Origin: Chitinophaga silvisoli
Lineage (GTDB): Bacteria; Bacteroidota; Bacteroidia; Chitinophagales; Chitinophagaceae
Direction of reading: 5' to 3'
Length of the DNA stretch: 64,000 nt
Assembly (NCBI RefSeq): GCF_003412465.1
Contig: NZ_QTJV01000010.1
Span: 124,001-188,000, forward strand
Translations under genes and position numbers: made by a program
In this document: in pieces, positions 24,487-32,704 of the stretch
Position numbering within the stretch: position 1 is the stretch's first letter
Layout of the letters: each line of letters begins with the position of its first letter
The notes under the pieces: model-generated
What the model was told of the DNA's origin: nothing
Seen by the model: only the letters and a program-made list of their open reading frames with translations
Database searches by the model: none

Positions 24487-26865
24487 TTAGAATCCAATAT
24501 TGATGCCGGCAAAGAAATTGGTGCCGGCCATAGGGTAATACCCGTTCGAAGAGATGGTCTGTCCGTTTTCTTTGTATATATAAGTATAGCCATTAGGGCT
24601 ATACTTAGCGTTCCAGATATTATTGAGCATGAACTGTAAGCCCAGTTCTTTGAAGAGCCGCTGTGGTACGATATAATTGATCCGCAGATCATTGGTATAA
24701 TAGGCATCCAGGCTACGCTCTTTCTCACCTGTATTATCCAGGTACTGACGGCTTACGTATTTGCCTATTAAGCTGATTTCGAGGTTTTTAATTGGCTTTG
24801 CTGTCAATGTATAGCCGCCTACGAAAGCGGGGGAGAAGGCGATATTGCTACTGCCTGATACGAGTGTATCCTGCCCGCCGGTATCGTAGTTGTCCACATA
24901 GCTAACGAAGTTTTTCACCTTATTCTGACTGAGCGCTGCATTCAGGCCGATGCTGAAATATTTGCCCAGTCGCTGGGTGCCCTGCAACTCGATACCTGTA
25001 CGATAGCTTTTAGGAATATTAGTGCGGGTATAAGCGCCTACTTCGTTCAGTTTGCCGGTTTGTACCAGTTGATTTTTGTAGTTCATGTAGTAGACGTTCG
25101 CCTGCAATACCAGGTTGTGTTTATGCAGGGTATAACCTGCTTCAACATCCCGCAATGATTCTGCTTTTGGTGTTTGTTGTTTGGCTGCTTCAAAGTCATC
25201 GCGGTTAGGTTCTTTGTTACCAATGGCGAAGGAAGCATATACATCCTGCTGTTCGTTGAGCGAGTAGGTGATACCTGCTTTCGGATTGAAGAAGTTGTAT
25301 TTGTTATGCTGAATGAGTGTAGGATTATCTTCGAAGCCATCGATATTGTATTTCACATCGCGGTATTGCAGGTCAGCAAATACGCGGAGAGCGTTGGTCA
25401 CTTTGTATTCGCCTTTCCAGTAGATGTTGGCATCCCGCTTCATGGCATCGAGGTCGTAGTACTTGTAATCTTTGTCGATGGCATATTGGGCCCAGATGAT
25501 CTGGCCATTGTGATTGCCTTCGTAGCGGTTCCAGCCACCGCCTACACTCCAGGAGAATTTGGTGCCCTTGTAGTTGACAGAGAAGATGCTGCCATAGAAA
25601 TCATTGTCGAGCCAGAGCTGACGAATGAGGTCTGTGCTGGTGACCTCAGTTCCGTTGATGACAGGGTTGCTGAGGCCGTAGCTGCTATAAGCCTGGGCTT
25701 CTTTGTACTGCTCATAATATCCTTTTCCTTTGGTATAGTGAGCGGCAACAGTGAAGTTCAGTTTATCGCTGAGGGCCTGGTTGAGGAACAACTGGTAGTT
25801 GTCCATCTGGTAATTGTCTGTCTCGTTTTTGTAGTAAGAGCCATCGGATTTTTGTCCGGCAGAGTTATAGGTACGGTGGGTAGCGAGGGAATCCAGCGGT
25901 ACACCATTCCATGCCTGGTAGGTCTTTTCAGTGCCTGAGAAGACATTGAGCCGGATGGCAGTGTTTTTTGAAATATATGCGGCAGAAGTATAAAAAGATT
26001 TCAGGTTAGAGCTGGCGCGGTCAATATAGCCATCGGATGTGACTCTTGAGAGGCGGGCATCGAAAGTGAAGTGACCGTTAATGAGGCCGGTACCGGCTTT
26101 GACGGTATTCTTCCAGGAATTGAAGGAGCCGAAGCTGTTGTATATTTCTCCGTAAGCTTTTTCCCTGTAGTCATTGGTACTGATATTGAGTGAAGCGCCA
26201 AAAGCACCGGCACCGTTGGTAGAGGTACCTACGCCACGTTGTAGCTGGATACTGCTCACGCTGGAAGCGAGGTCCGGGATGTCTACAAAGTAGGTGCCCT
26301 GTGATTCCGCGTCATTGACAGGGATACCGTTGGTGGTGACATTGATACGGGTGATGTCGGTTCCTCTTACACGCATGCTGGTATAACCGATACCTGTACC
26401 TGCATCGGAGTTGGTGACTACGCCGGGCATTTGGTTGAGCAGGATAGGAAGGTCCTGGCCCAGGTTCTGCTTTTTGATCTCTTCGGCGGTGATGGTAGAT
26501 TGTGTAAATGGAGCATGCTGGCCAACGCGGAGGCTGGTGATTTCAACAGGCTGTACGAAGAGACCGGTTTCTTCCATTTGCAGGTCGGCATTGGTGCGGG
26601 CACCGTTGGTCTGCACGGAAGTAGTAAGTGGCTGGAAGCCCAGGTAAGTGGCCTTGATGGTGAAAGTACCCTGAGAAGGGAGCAGGATCCTGTAAACTCC
26701 GTTTACATTGGAATAGGCACCGGTATTATCGGCAGAAAGAATGCTGACAGACACGCCTTCGAGGGGGCGGCCGGTTTTCTTGTCAGTGACTACACCGGTA
26801 AGCACAGTTTGTGCCTGGACCGAGACTGCGGCGAATAACAGCCATAGCAGTAAGAATTGTCTCAT
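24487..26865 (-). CDS. TonB-dependent outer membrane receptor, predicted thiamin/TPP uptake
   Basis: 792 aa outer-membrane receptor. A signal peptide (MRQFLLLWLLFAAVSVQA) is followed by a carboxypeptidase-regulatory-like domain (residues 22-105, LTGVVTDKKTGRPLEGVSV), the plug (about 115-235, MRVRGTDITRINVTTNGIPV, QLQRGVGTSTNGAGAFGASL) and a barrel ending FFAGINIGF. There is no STN domain, so it does not signal to a sigma factor; it is a classical FecA/CirA-like receptor rather than SusC. The TPP riboswitch in its leader indicates control by thiamin pyrophosphate. Bacteroidota are known to have thiamin-regulated outer-membrane receptors (OMthi/omr1), so the cargo is inferred to be thiamin or a phosphate ester. 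No SusD partner or inner-membrane PnuT is adjacent. Confidence 0.92.
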   Translation of the reverse strand: MRQFLLLWLLFAAVSVQAQTVLTGVVTDKKTGRPLEGVSVSILSADNTGAYSNVNGVYRILLPSQGTFTIKATYLGFQPLTTSVQTNGARTNADLQMEETGLFVQPVEITSLRVGQHAPFTQSTITAEEIKKQNLGQDLPILLNQMPGVVTNSDAGTGIGYTSMRVRGTDITRINVTTNGIPVNDAESQGTYFVDIPDLASSVSSIQLQRGVGTSTNGAGAFGASLNISTNDYREKAYGEIYNSFGSFNSWKNTVKAGTGLINGHFTFDARLSRVTSDGYIDRASSNLKSFYTSAAYISKNTAIRLNVFSGTEKTYQAWNGVPLDSLATHRTYNSAGQKSDGSYYKNETDNYQMDNYQLFLNQALSDKLNFTVAAHYTKGKGYYEQYKEAQAYSSYGLSNPVINGTEVTSTDLIRQLWLDNDFYGSIFSVNYKGTKFSWSVGGGWNRYEGNHNGQIIWAQYAIDKDYKYYDLDAMKRDANIYWKGEYKVTNALRVFADLQYRDVKYNIDGFEDNPTLIQHNKYNFFNPKAGITYSLNEQQDVYASFAIGNKEPNRDDFEAAKQQTPKAESLRDVEAGYTLHKHNLVLQANVYYMNYKNQLVQTGKLNEVGAYTRTNIPKSYRTGIELQGTQRLGKYFSIGLNAALSQNKVKNFVSYVDNYDTGGQDTLVSGSSNIAFSPAFVGGYTLTAKPIKNLEISLIGKYVSRQYLDNTGEKERSLDAYYTNDLRINYIVPQRLFKELGLQFMLNNIWNAKYSPNGYTYIYKENGQTISSNGYYPMAGTNFFAGINIGF

Positions 26866-26961
26866 GGACTCTACAGTTTAAAAAGCTACGGTATGAGAGT
26901 AGCATTAAGTTATCTGCTACGCATGTGCGTGCAGCTTGCCATATGTGGGTAAGGAAGAATT
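26866..26961 (-). promoter_or_regulatory. Expression platform between TPP aptamer and receptor start
   Basis: Read on the minus strand, GGTAAG at the 3' side of the aptamer (plus 26968-26973) is perfectly complementary to CTTACC just downstream (plus 26948-26953). This gives an alternative hairpin that competes with helix P1. A second inverted repeat GTAGC / GCTAC lies at 26899-26920. There is no T run, so control of translation or of Rho access is more likely than intrinsic termination (inference). Confidence 0.55.
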
Positions 26962-26965
26962 GATT

Positions 26966-27047
26966 CACTTACCTTTCCTAATCAGCATTACCTGATCAGG
27001 TTCAACGGGTCTGATCTCAGCCTGATAGTAAGGCACCCCGAGGTGAA
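26966..27047 (-). ncRNA. TPP (thiamin pyrophosphate) riboswitch aptamer
   Basis: Reading the minus strand, the conserved THI-box elements occur in order: CGGGGTGCC, a P3 arm ending in GGCTGAGA, ACCC, GAACCTGAT, GGTAATGC, then TTAGGAAAGGTAAG. P1 is formed by ACCT on the 5' side and AGGT on the 3' side. Order, spacing and invariant bases all match the TPP aptamer. It is about 100 bases upstream of the TonB receptor start codon. Confidence 0.96.
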
Positions 27048-27237
27048 GCCGGTTGGTGGTTTTAAATGTACGAGGTACACACCGGTTTCCGGCACAAAGG
27101 TATAGTGCGCCTGGTTAAAAACGATAATTTTTTTTTAAATGATAGAAAATCGTTAAATTAGAATTGCATATATATTATCCCCCCTGGAAAGATTTCACTC
27201 GTTTATTTTTTATTGTTAACCATCAATTTGTAATTAC

Positions 27238-27789
27238 ATGATCAGACTTTCGGTCATTGGCCATCTGGGGCATGATGCTTTGAAAAAAGACATCAATGGG
27301 AAAACTGTGCTGTCATTTAGTGTAGCGCAAAACGAACAGTTTAAAAGTTTAAAGGGGGTGGTGCGGGAGCGTACTACGTGGATTAATTGTTCTGTCTGGG
27401 GACGGGATAACCTGGCACCTTATTTAAGAAAGGGGAGCCTGGTGTATGTAGAGGGCCGGCCTGCGTTCAGGGGTTATGTGGATAAGCGGGGGGAAGCCCT
27501 GGCGGGTGTGAACATGATGGTAATGGAGCTGGCTTTATTGCCGGGAGCCAGGGGTGTGTTGGGCACGGGGAGTACCGGGATAGAGGAGGAGAATCTGGCG
27601 GAGGTGCCGGAAAATGAGGGATTTGATGATGAGGAAGATGATGATGAGGAGGAAGAGGTTGATGATGAGGAGAACGAAGAGGAAGAGGATAATGAGGAAG
27701 TGGGTGAGGAAAAAGAGGGTGACGAAGAGAAAGAGGATGATGAGGGAGAGGTGCTGAAGGATGGGATAAGAAGTGATTTGCCATTTTAA
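27238..27789 (+). CDS. ssb: Single-stranded DNA-binding protein with long acidic tail
   Basis: 183 aa. The OB fold covers residues 1-103 (MIRLSVIGHLGHDA, FSVAQNE, TTWINCSVWG, GSLVYVEGRPAFRGYVDKRG). From about residue 117 the protein is almost only Asp and Glu (runs such as DDEEDDDEEEEVDDEE), ending in the partner-binding tip SDLPF, a variant of the usual DDDIPF. Known SSB linkers are mostly Gly/Pro/Gln-rich, so an acidic linker of about 60 residues is unusual. The coding DNA there is a GAGGATGA-type purine run. It could be the housekeeping SSB or an accessory paralog. Confidence 0.92.
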   Translation: MIRLSVIGHLGHDALKKDINGKTVLSFSVAQNEQFKSLKGVVRERTTWINCSVWGRDNLAPYLRKGSLVYVEGRPAFRGYVDKRGEALAGVNMMVMELALLPGARGVLGTGSTGIEEENLAEVPENEGFDDEEDDDEEEEVDDEENEEEEDNEEVGEEKEGDEEKEDDEGEVLKDGIRSDLPF

Positions 27790-28068
27790 TGAATTTCCTT
27801 TTTAAGAAGGGATACATTTCGTCTATAGGTCTGTTCTTTATCCCTGTGTGAAGTCGGCAGTTCATTGATATTTTCATTTACATGAATCCTAAATACTCAC
27901 TTTTGCCATAGGCAGGAGTGAGTTTTTTGATTCATGGAAGAACTTGAAAAAAACTTTTAGTTATTTTTTTAAATGAACGGTCTGCTTTGTAATCTTTACT
28001 GGTATTGAGTTGTAGGGTATCCTGCTGTTGAGGTCTTTAAAATTAAAGAAGATTTCTTTTAAAAAAGA
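27790..28068 (+). other. Intergenic region between ssb and the tRNA gene
   Basis: AT-rich and without coding potential. It contains the ssb terminator (27895-27928) and leads into the tRNA promoter at 28069. I see nothing else in it. Confidence 0.5.
27895..27928 (+). terminator. Rho-independent terminator after ssb
   Basis: A 13-bp stem (ACTCACTTTTGCC / GGCAGGAGTGAGT, with two G-T pairs) and a 3-base loop, followed by six T. It lies about 105 bases after the ssb stop. Confidence 0.85.
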
Positions 28069-28099
28069 TTTGGCAGCGATGATTCTTTGTCTATCTTTG
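28069..28099 (+). promoter_or_regulatory. Promoter of the initiator tRNA gene
   Basis: TTTG (28069-28072), exactly 19 bases, then TATCTTTG (28092-28099): a full match to the Bacteroidota -33/-7 consensus. Transcription would begin a few bases before the tRNA at 28109. Confidence 0.85.
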
Positions 28100-28108
28100 C
28101 AATCTCAT

Positions 28109-28180
<72 letters not shown>

Positions 28181-28188
28181 CAAACGAA

Positions 28189-28252
28189 GTCCCGACCAGG
28201 TCGGGATTTTTTTATAGCATTCAGAATGAAGCCGAGCAATTCGGCTTTTTTT
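28189..28252 (+). terminator. Tandem terminators after the tRNA
   Basis: Two hairpins in a row. TCCCGAC / GTCGGGA with a T tract is at 28190-28214; AAGCCGA / TCGGCTT followed by seven T is at 28229-28252. Both lie between the tRNA and era, so era must have its own promoter downstream or rely on read-through. Confidence 0.85.
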
Positions 28253-28292
28253 ATTTCTGGTAATTTAGGAAATTAGAATAGAATTTTTATAC

Positions 28293-29159
28293 ATGCATAA
28301 AGCAGGGTTTGTAAATATCTTCGGTAAGGCAAATGCAGGGAAAAGCACCCTGATGAACGCGCTCATTGGCGAAAAGCTTGCTATTGTATCGCCGAAGGTA
28401 CAAACAACCAGACACCGCATTACCGGTATCGTTACTACAGACGAATACCAGATCGTATTTTCTGATACCCCGGGTATCATTGATCCCCGTTATCGCTTAC
28501 ACGAAAAAATGATGGGTGCTGTGAAGTCTGCATTGGAAGATGCTGACATTGCTATGCTGATGATGGATGCCAGGGATAATGTAGCGGAGAACCTGGCGCT
28601 TTTTGATTCACTGAAACTGAAAGCAAAGTGTCTGCTTGTCATCAACAAGATGGACGTGATGGAGAAGGAGAAGCTGGAGGAAGTAGTGAAGCAATGTGAA
28701 GAGTGGGGCAAGGCACCGGTGATTACGATTTCTGCTTTGCAGAACAAGGGGGTAGATACCCTGCTGAAAAAGATTGTAGAACTGCTGCCGGAGAGTGATC
28801 CATTCTATCCTGAAGATACATTAACAGATAAGTCAACCCGCTTCTTCGTAGCGGAGATGATCAGGGAAAAGATCTTTCATTTGTATGAAGAAGAGATTCC
28901 TTATCACACAGCGGTAGTGGTGACGCAATACCAGGAGAAGACGACGCTGACGAAGATCTCTGCCGAGATTATAGTGACGAGGGATACGCAGAAGGGGATT
29001 ATACTGGGAGATAAGGGAAGCGGGATCCGGAAACTGGGTACCATGGCAAGAGAAGATATTGAGAAGTTTATTGGGCAGAAGGTGTTTTTGGAGTTGTTTG
29101 TGAAGGTAAGAGGGAAGTGGAGAGATAATGATCTTTATTTGAAGGAGTACGGGTATTAG
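28293..29159 (+). CDS. era: GTPase Era
   Basis: Essential GTPase that binds the 3' end of 16S rRNA during 30S assembly. 288 aa. The G domain has G1 GKANAGKST (the first part differs from the usual GRPNVGKS but is common in Bacteroidota), a switch region TTRHRITGI, G3 DTPGI and G4 NKMD. The C-terminal KH domain includes the conserved ILGDKGSGIRKLGTMARED. It ends 38 bases before der, making a two-gene GTPase pair. Confidence 0.96.
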   Translation: MHKAGFVNIFGKANAGKSTLMNALIGEKLAIVSPKVQTTRHRITGIVTTDEYQIVFSDTPGIIDPRYRLHEKMMGAVKSALEDADIAMLMMDARDNVAENLALFDSLKLKAKCLLVINKMDVMEKEKLEEVVKQCEEWGKAPVITISALQNKGVDTLLKKIVELLPESDPFYPEDTLTDKSTRFFVAEMIREKIFHLYEEEIPYHTAVVVTQYQEKTTLTKISAEIIVTRDTQKGIILGDKGSGIRKLGTMAREDIEKFIGQKVFLELFVKVRGKWRDNDLYLKEYGY

Positions 29160-29197
29160 GAACACATCAATTTTTAGTTTAGTAATTTTTAAATATT

Positions 29198-30520
29198 ATG
29201 GCTGGATTTACAGTAGCAATTGTCGGTCGTCCTAATGTGGGTAAGTCTACCCTGTTCAACCGTTTGCTGGAACAGCGCAAAGCCATTGTGGATGACGTGA
29301 GTGGCGTAACCAGGGACAGACAGTATGGTGTGGCAGACTGGAATGGCAAATCTTTCAACGTAATTGATACCGGTGGTTTTGTACACGGTAGTGATGATGT
29401 TTTTGAACGTGAGATCCGCAAGCAGGTGAAAATTGCCATGGATGAAGCAAACGTATTGCTCTTCATGTGTGATGCTGCCACCGGTATTACAGATCTCGAT
29501 GATAATATGGCGGAGATATTGCGCCGTTCTTCAAAGCCAGTGCTGCTTGTTGTCAACAAAGTAGATAACAACAACCGTATGCTGGAAGCCACTGAGTTTT
29601 ACAGTCTTGGTTTTGAAAGAGTATTCTTTATGTCGTCTATGAGCGGCAGTGGTAGTGGGGAACTACTCGATGCAGTGGTAGAGCTGATTCCTGAAGAAGA
29701 AGAAAGTGCAGAAGATGCTGAAACAAAGGAAATACCAAAGATAGCTATCATTGGTCAGCCGAATGTGGGCAAGTCTTCCCTGCTGAATGCACTGATTGGC
29801 GAGGAACGTAACATCGTGTCTGATATTCCCGGTACGACCAGAGATACCATTCACACACACTATAAAATGTTCCAGAAAGACTTCATACTGATCGATACTG
29901 CGGGCTTACGCCGTAAGACCAAAGTACATGAAGACCTGGAATTTTATTCAGTGATCCGTGCTATTAAGGCGATGGATGAAGCAGATGTATGTCTGTTGCT
30001 GCTGGATGCTGTCAACGGCATTACCCAGCAGGATCTGAACATTTTCAGCCTGGCTGCCCGTAAAGGGAAAGCGCTGGTGATCCTGGTGAACAAATGGGAT
30101 CTGATCGAAGAAAAGAAGACCAATACTGCCCGTGATTACGAAAAGCAGCTGAAAGAAAGGCTGGCACCATTCAATGATGTGCCTATAATCTTTACTTCAG
30201 TAGCTGAGAAGCAGCGTATCTTCAAGGCCATCGAAGAGGGGCTGCGTGTTTATGAAAACCGTAAGCGTAAGGTACAGACTTCCAAGCTGAATGAGGTGAT
30301 GCTGAAGGCGATCGAGTCATTCCATCCACCGGTAGTAAGGGGCATACCTATTAAAATCAAGTATGTAACACAGTTACCTACGTATACGCCTGCATTTGCA
30401 TTTTTCTGCAACCTGCCGGATGATGTGAAACAACCGTATCGTAACTACCTTGAAAATCAGCTGCGTACGCACTTTGATTTCCAGGGGGTACCCATCAAAT
30501 TGTTCTTCCGTAAGAAATAA
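29198..30520 (+). CDS. der: Ribosome biogenesis GTPase Der (EngA)
   Basis: Double GTPase needed for 50S assembly, 440 aa. The first G domain has GRPNVGKSTLFN, DTGGF and NKVD; the second has GQPNVGKSSLLNAL, DTAGLRRK and NKWD. The C-terminal KH-like domain follows (HPPVVRGIPIKIKYVTQ). Domain order and length are standard. Confidence 0.97.
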   Translation: MAGFTVAIVGRPNVGKSTLFNRLLEQRKAIVDDVSGVTRDRQYGVADWNGKSFNVIDTGGFVHGSDDVFEREIRKQVKIAMDEANVLLFMCDAATGITDLDDNMAEILRRSSKPVLLVVNKVDNNNRMLEATEFYSLGFERVFFMSSMSGSGSGELLDAVVELIPEEEESAEDAETKEIPKIAIIGQPNVGKSSLLNALIGEERNIVSDIPGTTRDTIHTHYKMFQKDFILIDTAGLRRKTKVHEDLEFYSVIRAIKAMDEADVCLLLLDAVNGITQQDLNIFSLAARKGKALVILVNKWDLIEEKKTNTARDYEKQLKERLAPFNDVPIIFTSVAEKQRIFKAIEEGLRVYENRKRKVQTSKLNEVMLKAIESFHPPVVRGIPIKIKYVTQLPTYTPAFAFFCNLPDDVKQPYRNYLENQLRTHFDFQGVPIKLFFRKK

Positions 30521-30577
30521 AGCGCGTTTTTTTAATAAAATATGGGTCAAAGTGTTTTATAATTAAAAATAACTATA

Positions 30578-30585
30578 TACCTTTG
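30578..30585 (+). promoter_or_regulatory. -7 promoter word before the small lipoprotein
   Basis: TACCTTTG matches TAnnTTTG and lies 23 bases before the ATG at 30609. The -33 side is unclear (GTGTTTT near 30552). It implies an independent transcript for the small gene. Confidence 0.55.
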
Positions 30586-30608
30586 CCCATCTTTAAAATT
30601 ATCAAAGC

Positions 30609-30815
30609 ATGAAAAAATTATTCTTTTTAGCAGTTGCTGCTGGTATGTTCTTCGTAGCATGTAACGGTGGTTCTTCTACAACTACAGATTCTACTGCTAC
30701 TGCTCCAGCTGATACTGCTGCTGCTGTTGCTCCAGCTCCAGCTGATAGCACTGCTACTCCAGTTGCTGATAGCGCTGCTGCTCCAGTTGCTGATACAGCT
30801 GCTGCTGCTAAGTAA
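30609..30815 (+). CDS. Small Ala/Pro/Thr-rich lipoprotein
   Basis: 68 aa, not assignable to a family. A signal peptide ends at lipobox FVAC with Cys18 (KKLFFLAVAAGMFFVAC), so the protein is probably lipid-anchored. The mature part is low complexity, built from loose repeats of A-P-A-D-T-A and P-V-A-D-S/T-A-A-A, with Asp as the only regular charge and one terminal Lys. It has its own promoter word and a strong terminator. It may be an extended surface or periplasmic spacer protein (inference). Confidence 0.85.
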   Translation: MKKLFFLAVAAGMFFVACNGGSSTTTDSTATAPADTAAAVAPAPADSTATPVADSAAAPVADTAAAAK

Positions 30816-30837
30816 GACTAAGGTTTTACAAAGAATT

Positions 30838-30873
30838 AGCCTTCCTGCTTGCAGGAAGGCGTTTTTATTTTAG
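30838..30873 (+). terminator. Terminator of the small lipoprotein gene
   Basis: Stem GCCTTCCTGC / GCAGGAAGGC with a 2-base tip and a T-rich tail, 25 bases after the stop. Confidence 0.85.
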
Positions 30874-30889
30874 GGACATTCCTATTATA

Positions 30890-30927
30890 AAAAAAAGGCT
30901 GGTGTTAGGTACACCAGCCTTTTTTAT
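30890..30927 (-). terminator. Terminator of the S41 protease gene
   Basis: Stem AAGGCTGGTGT / ACACCAGCCTT with a 5-base loop, flanked by A and T tracts, directly at the 3' end of the minus-strand protease gene. It could also back up the lipoprotein terminator on the other strand. Confidence 0.85.
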
Positions 30928-30929
30928 GA

Positions 30930-32540
30930 TTAATCGTTGTTTTCTTTGTTTAGTACATCTATCGCTTTCTTCATCATTTCATCATTCTGATTCAGCGATT
31001 CCCAATACCCTTCATAACTCCATATTTGTCTTGCCAGGATTGCTTTCAAACGATTTTGTATTTCCACTTCATCATGTGGTTTCAATCCACCTACACCTTT
31101 TATACTATCACGTTCTGCATAGCTCTTGAATGCACTCATAATGCCGGCCGGTACCTGGTACTGGTTCACAAACTGGGATGCATCTTTATATTGTTTGAAT
31201 TCGTCTTTGTGACTGATGTAGTATTGGTAAACGAAATTGCTGAAGGCACTACGGGAATACATACTTGAAATAACCGGGGAGAAACGGCTGGTGTCAAACG
31301 GGATGAAGATATCAGGTGTGATACCACCCCCACCGTATACCACTCTGCCTTTAGCAGTCTTGTATTTCACGGTATCCAGTACCTTGATACTATCCTGGTT
31401 TACAAACTCACCATGATTGAACCGGTTCAGGATATCTTCGTCATAAGCCTCACGGCCATTGGCATAAGATTTCTGAATACTTCTGCCGGAAGGTGTGTAG
31501 TAACGGGCTACTGTGAGGCGCAGTGCGCCACCGTTGCTCAGATCGAATTGTTCCTGCACCAGTCCTTTTCCAAATGTGCGACGGCCGATGATGGTACCGC
31601 GATCCCAGTCCTGTACCGCACCTGCCAGAATTTCGCTGGCGCTGGCGGAACCTTCATCAGTCAGGATGGCCAGGGCACCATGTTCAAACAGACCTGGTTT
31701 TTCGCACTTGTAGTCAGTACGTGGGTAGCTCTTACCTTTTGTATAGAGGATCAGTTTATTGTCATCCAGCAATTCATCTGCAATACGGGTAGCCGCATCG
31801 AGGTAGCCGCCTGGATTTTGCCGCAGGTCGATTACCAGCTTCTTCATTTGCTGCTTTTCCAGTTTACGCATGGCTGCCATGAACTCATCGAAGGTAGTGC
31901 CACTGAACTTACTTATTTTAATATACCCGATCTCCGGAGTCACCATATAGCTGGCATCGATGCTGTATAGCGGAATGATGCCACGGGTGATCTGGATAGG
32001 GAGTAGTTTTCTACTGCGCATCATGGTCACATTTACTTTGGAGCCTTTGGGACCACGCAGCAGCTGGCGGATCTTGTCGCTGGTAATATTGTTACCTGCC
32101 ACCAGGCTGTCGTTTACCCTGATGATCTTATCGCCTGTCTGCACGCCTGCTGTTTCAGAAGGACCGCCGGCGATCACGGAGATCACATTCACAGTATCGG
32201 CAGTAATGTTGAATTCCACACCGATGCCCTGGAAGTTGCCGTCCAGATCTTCGTTCACTTCTTCCAGACTGGAAGGGGGGATGTAGATGGAGTGGGGGTC
32301 GAGGTGGCTGAGAAGGCCTTCGATGGCTTCCTGCTGCAGATCGCCCAGTTTCAGGGTATCCACGTATTTTACTTTGAGAAGGTCCATGACTTCCTGTAAA
32401 GGTCCCCTGTCTACCCGGCTAAAGAGGAGCGTTTGCGCTCCGGTGTTAGACCCTGGCATTTTATGGCCCAGATACATTCCCAACGCCAGTACTACGGCTA
32501 AAAGTAACGGTAAAAAAACATTCAATTTCCTGTTCGACAT
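30930..32540 (-). CDS. S41 family carboxy-terminal processing protease
   Basis: Periplasmic, membrane-anchored serine protease of the CtpA/Prc class, 536 aa. An N-terminal uncleaved helix (FLPLLLAVVLALGMYLG) is followed by an N-terminal helical part, a PDZ domain (about residues 95-185; VIAGGPSETAGVQTGDKIIRV) and the S41 core with VIDLRQNPGGYLDAATRIAD. The catalytic dyad is Ser300 (DEGSASASE) and Lys325 (TFGKG), spaced 25 as in E. coli Prc. A C-terminal helical extension of about 130 residues follows. Such enzymes trim or degrade envelope proteins; the target here is unknown. It is transcribed alone. Confidence 0.94.
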   Translation of the reverse strand: MSNRKLNVFLPLLLAVVLALGMYLGHKMPGSNTGAQTLLFSRVDRGPLQEVMDLLKVKYVDTLKLGDLQQEAIEGLLSHLDPHSIYIPPSSLEEVNEDLDGNFQGIGVEFNITADTVNVISVIAGGPSETAGVQTGDKIIRVNDSLVAGNNITSDKIRQLLRGPKGSKVNVTMMRSRKLLPIQITRGIIPLYSIDASYMVTPEIGYIKISKFSGTTFDEFMAAMRKLEKQQMKKLVIDLRQNPGGYLDAATRIADELLDDNKLILYTKGKSYPRTDYKCEKPGLFEHGALAILTDEGSASASEILAGAVQDWDRGTIIGRRTFGKGLVQEQFDLSNGGALRLTVARYYTPSGRSIQKSYANGREAYDEDILNRFNHGEFVNQDSIKVLDTVKYKTAKGRVVYGGGGITPDIFIPFDTSRFSPVISSMYSRSAFSNFVYQYYISHKDEFKQYKDASQFVNQYQVPAGIMSAFKSYAERDSIKGVGGLKPHDEVEIQNRLKAILARQIWSYEGYWESLNQNDEMMKKAIDVLNKENND

Positions 32541-32704
32541 AAACTTCGAGTATTAAGATTGCGGCAATGTCCGCTCGCTGTGGCCATTTTTAGGTAATTT
32601 TTACAGCAGTAGTATATATAATCCTGTTTTGTTTAACTTGTGGGGCAAAAATAGTATAATAACAAATAATCATCACCTAAACCTCAAACCTTAACGGGCG
32701 TGTC

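Noticed and set aside
25174..25938. 254-codon plus-strand open frame inside the TPP-controlled receptor gene
   Set aside because: Antisense shadow: the minus-strand receptor has clear domains over the whole stretch, and the plus frame has Val/Ile-rich, family-less translation.
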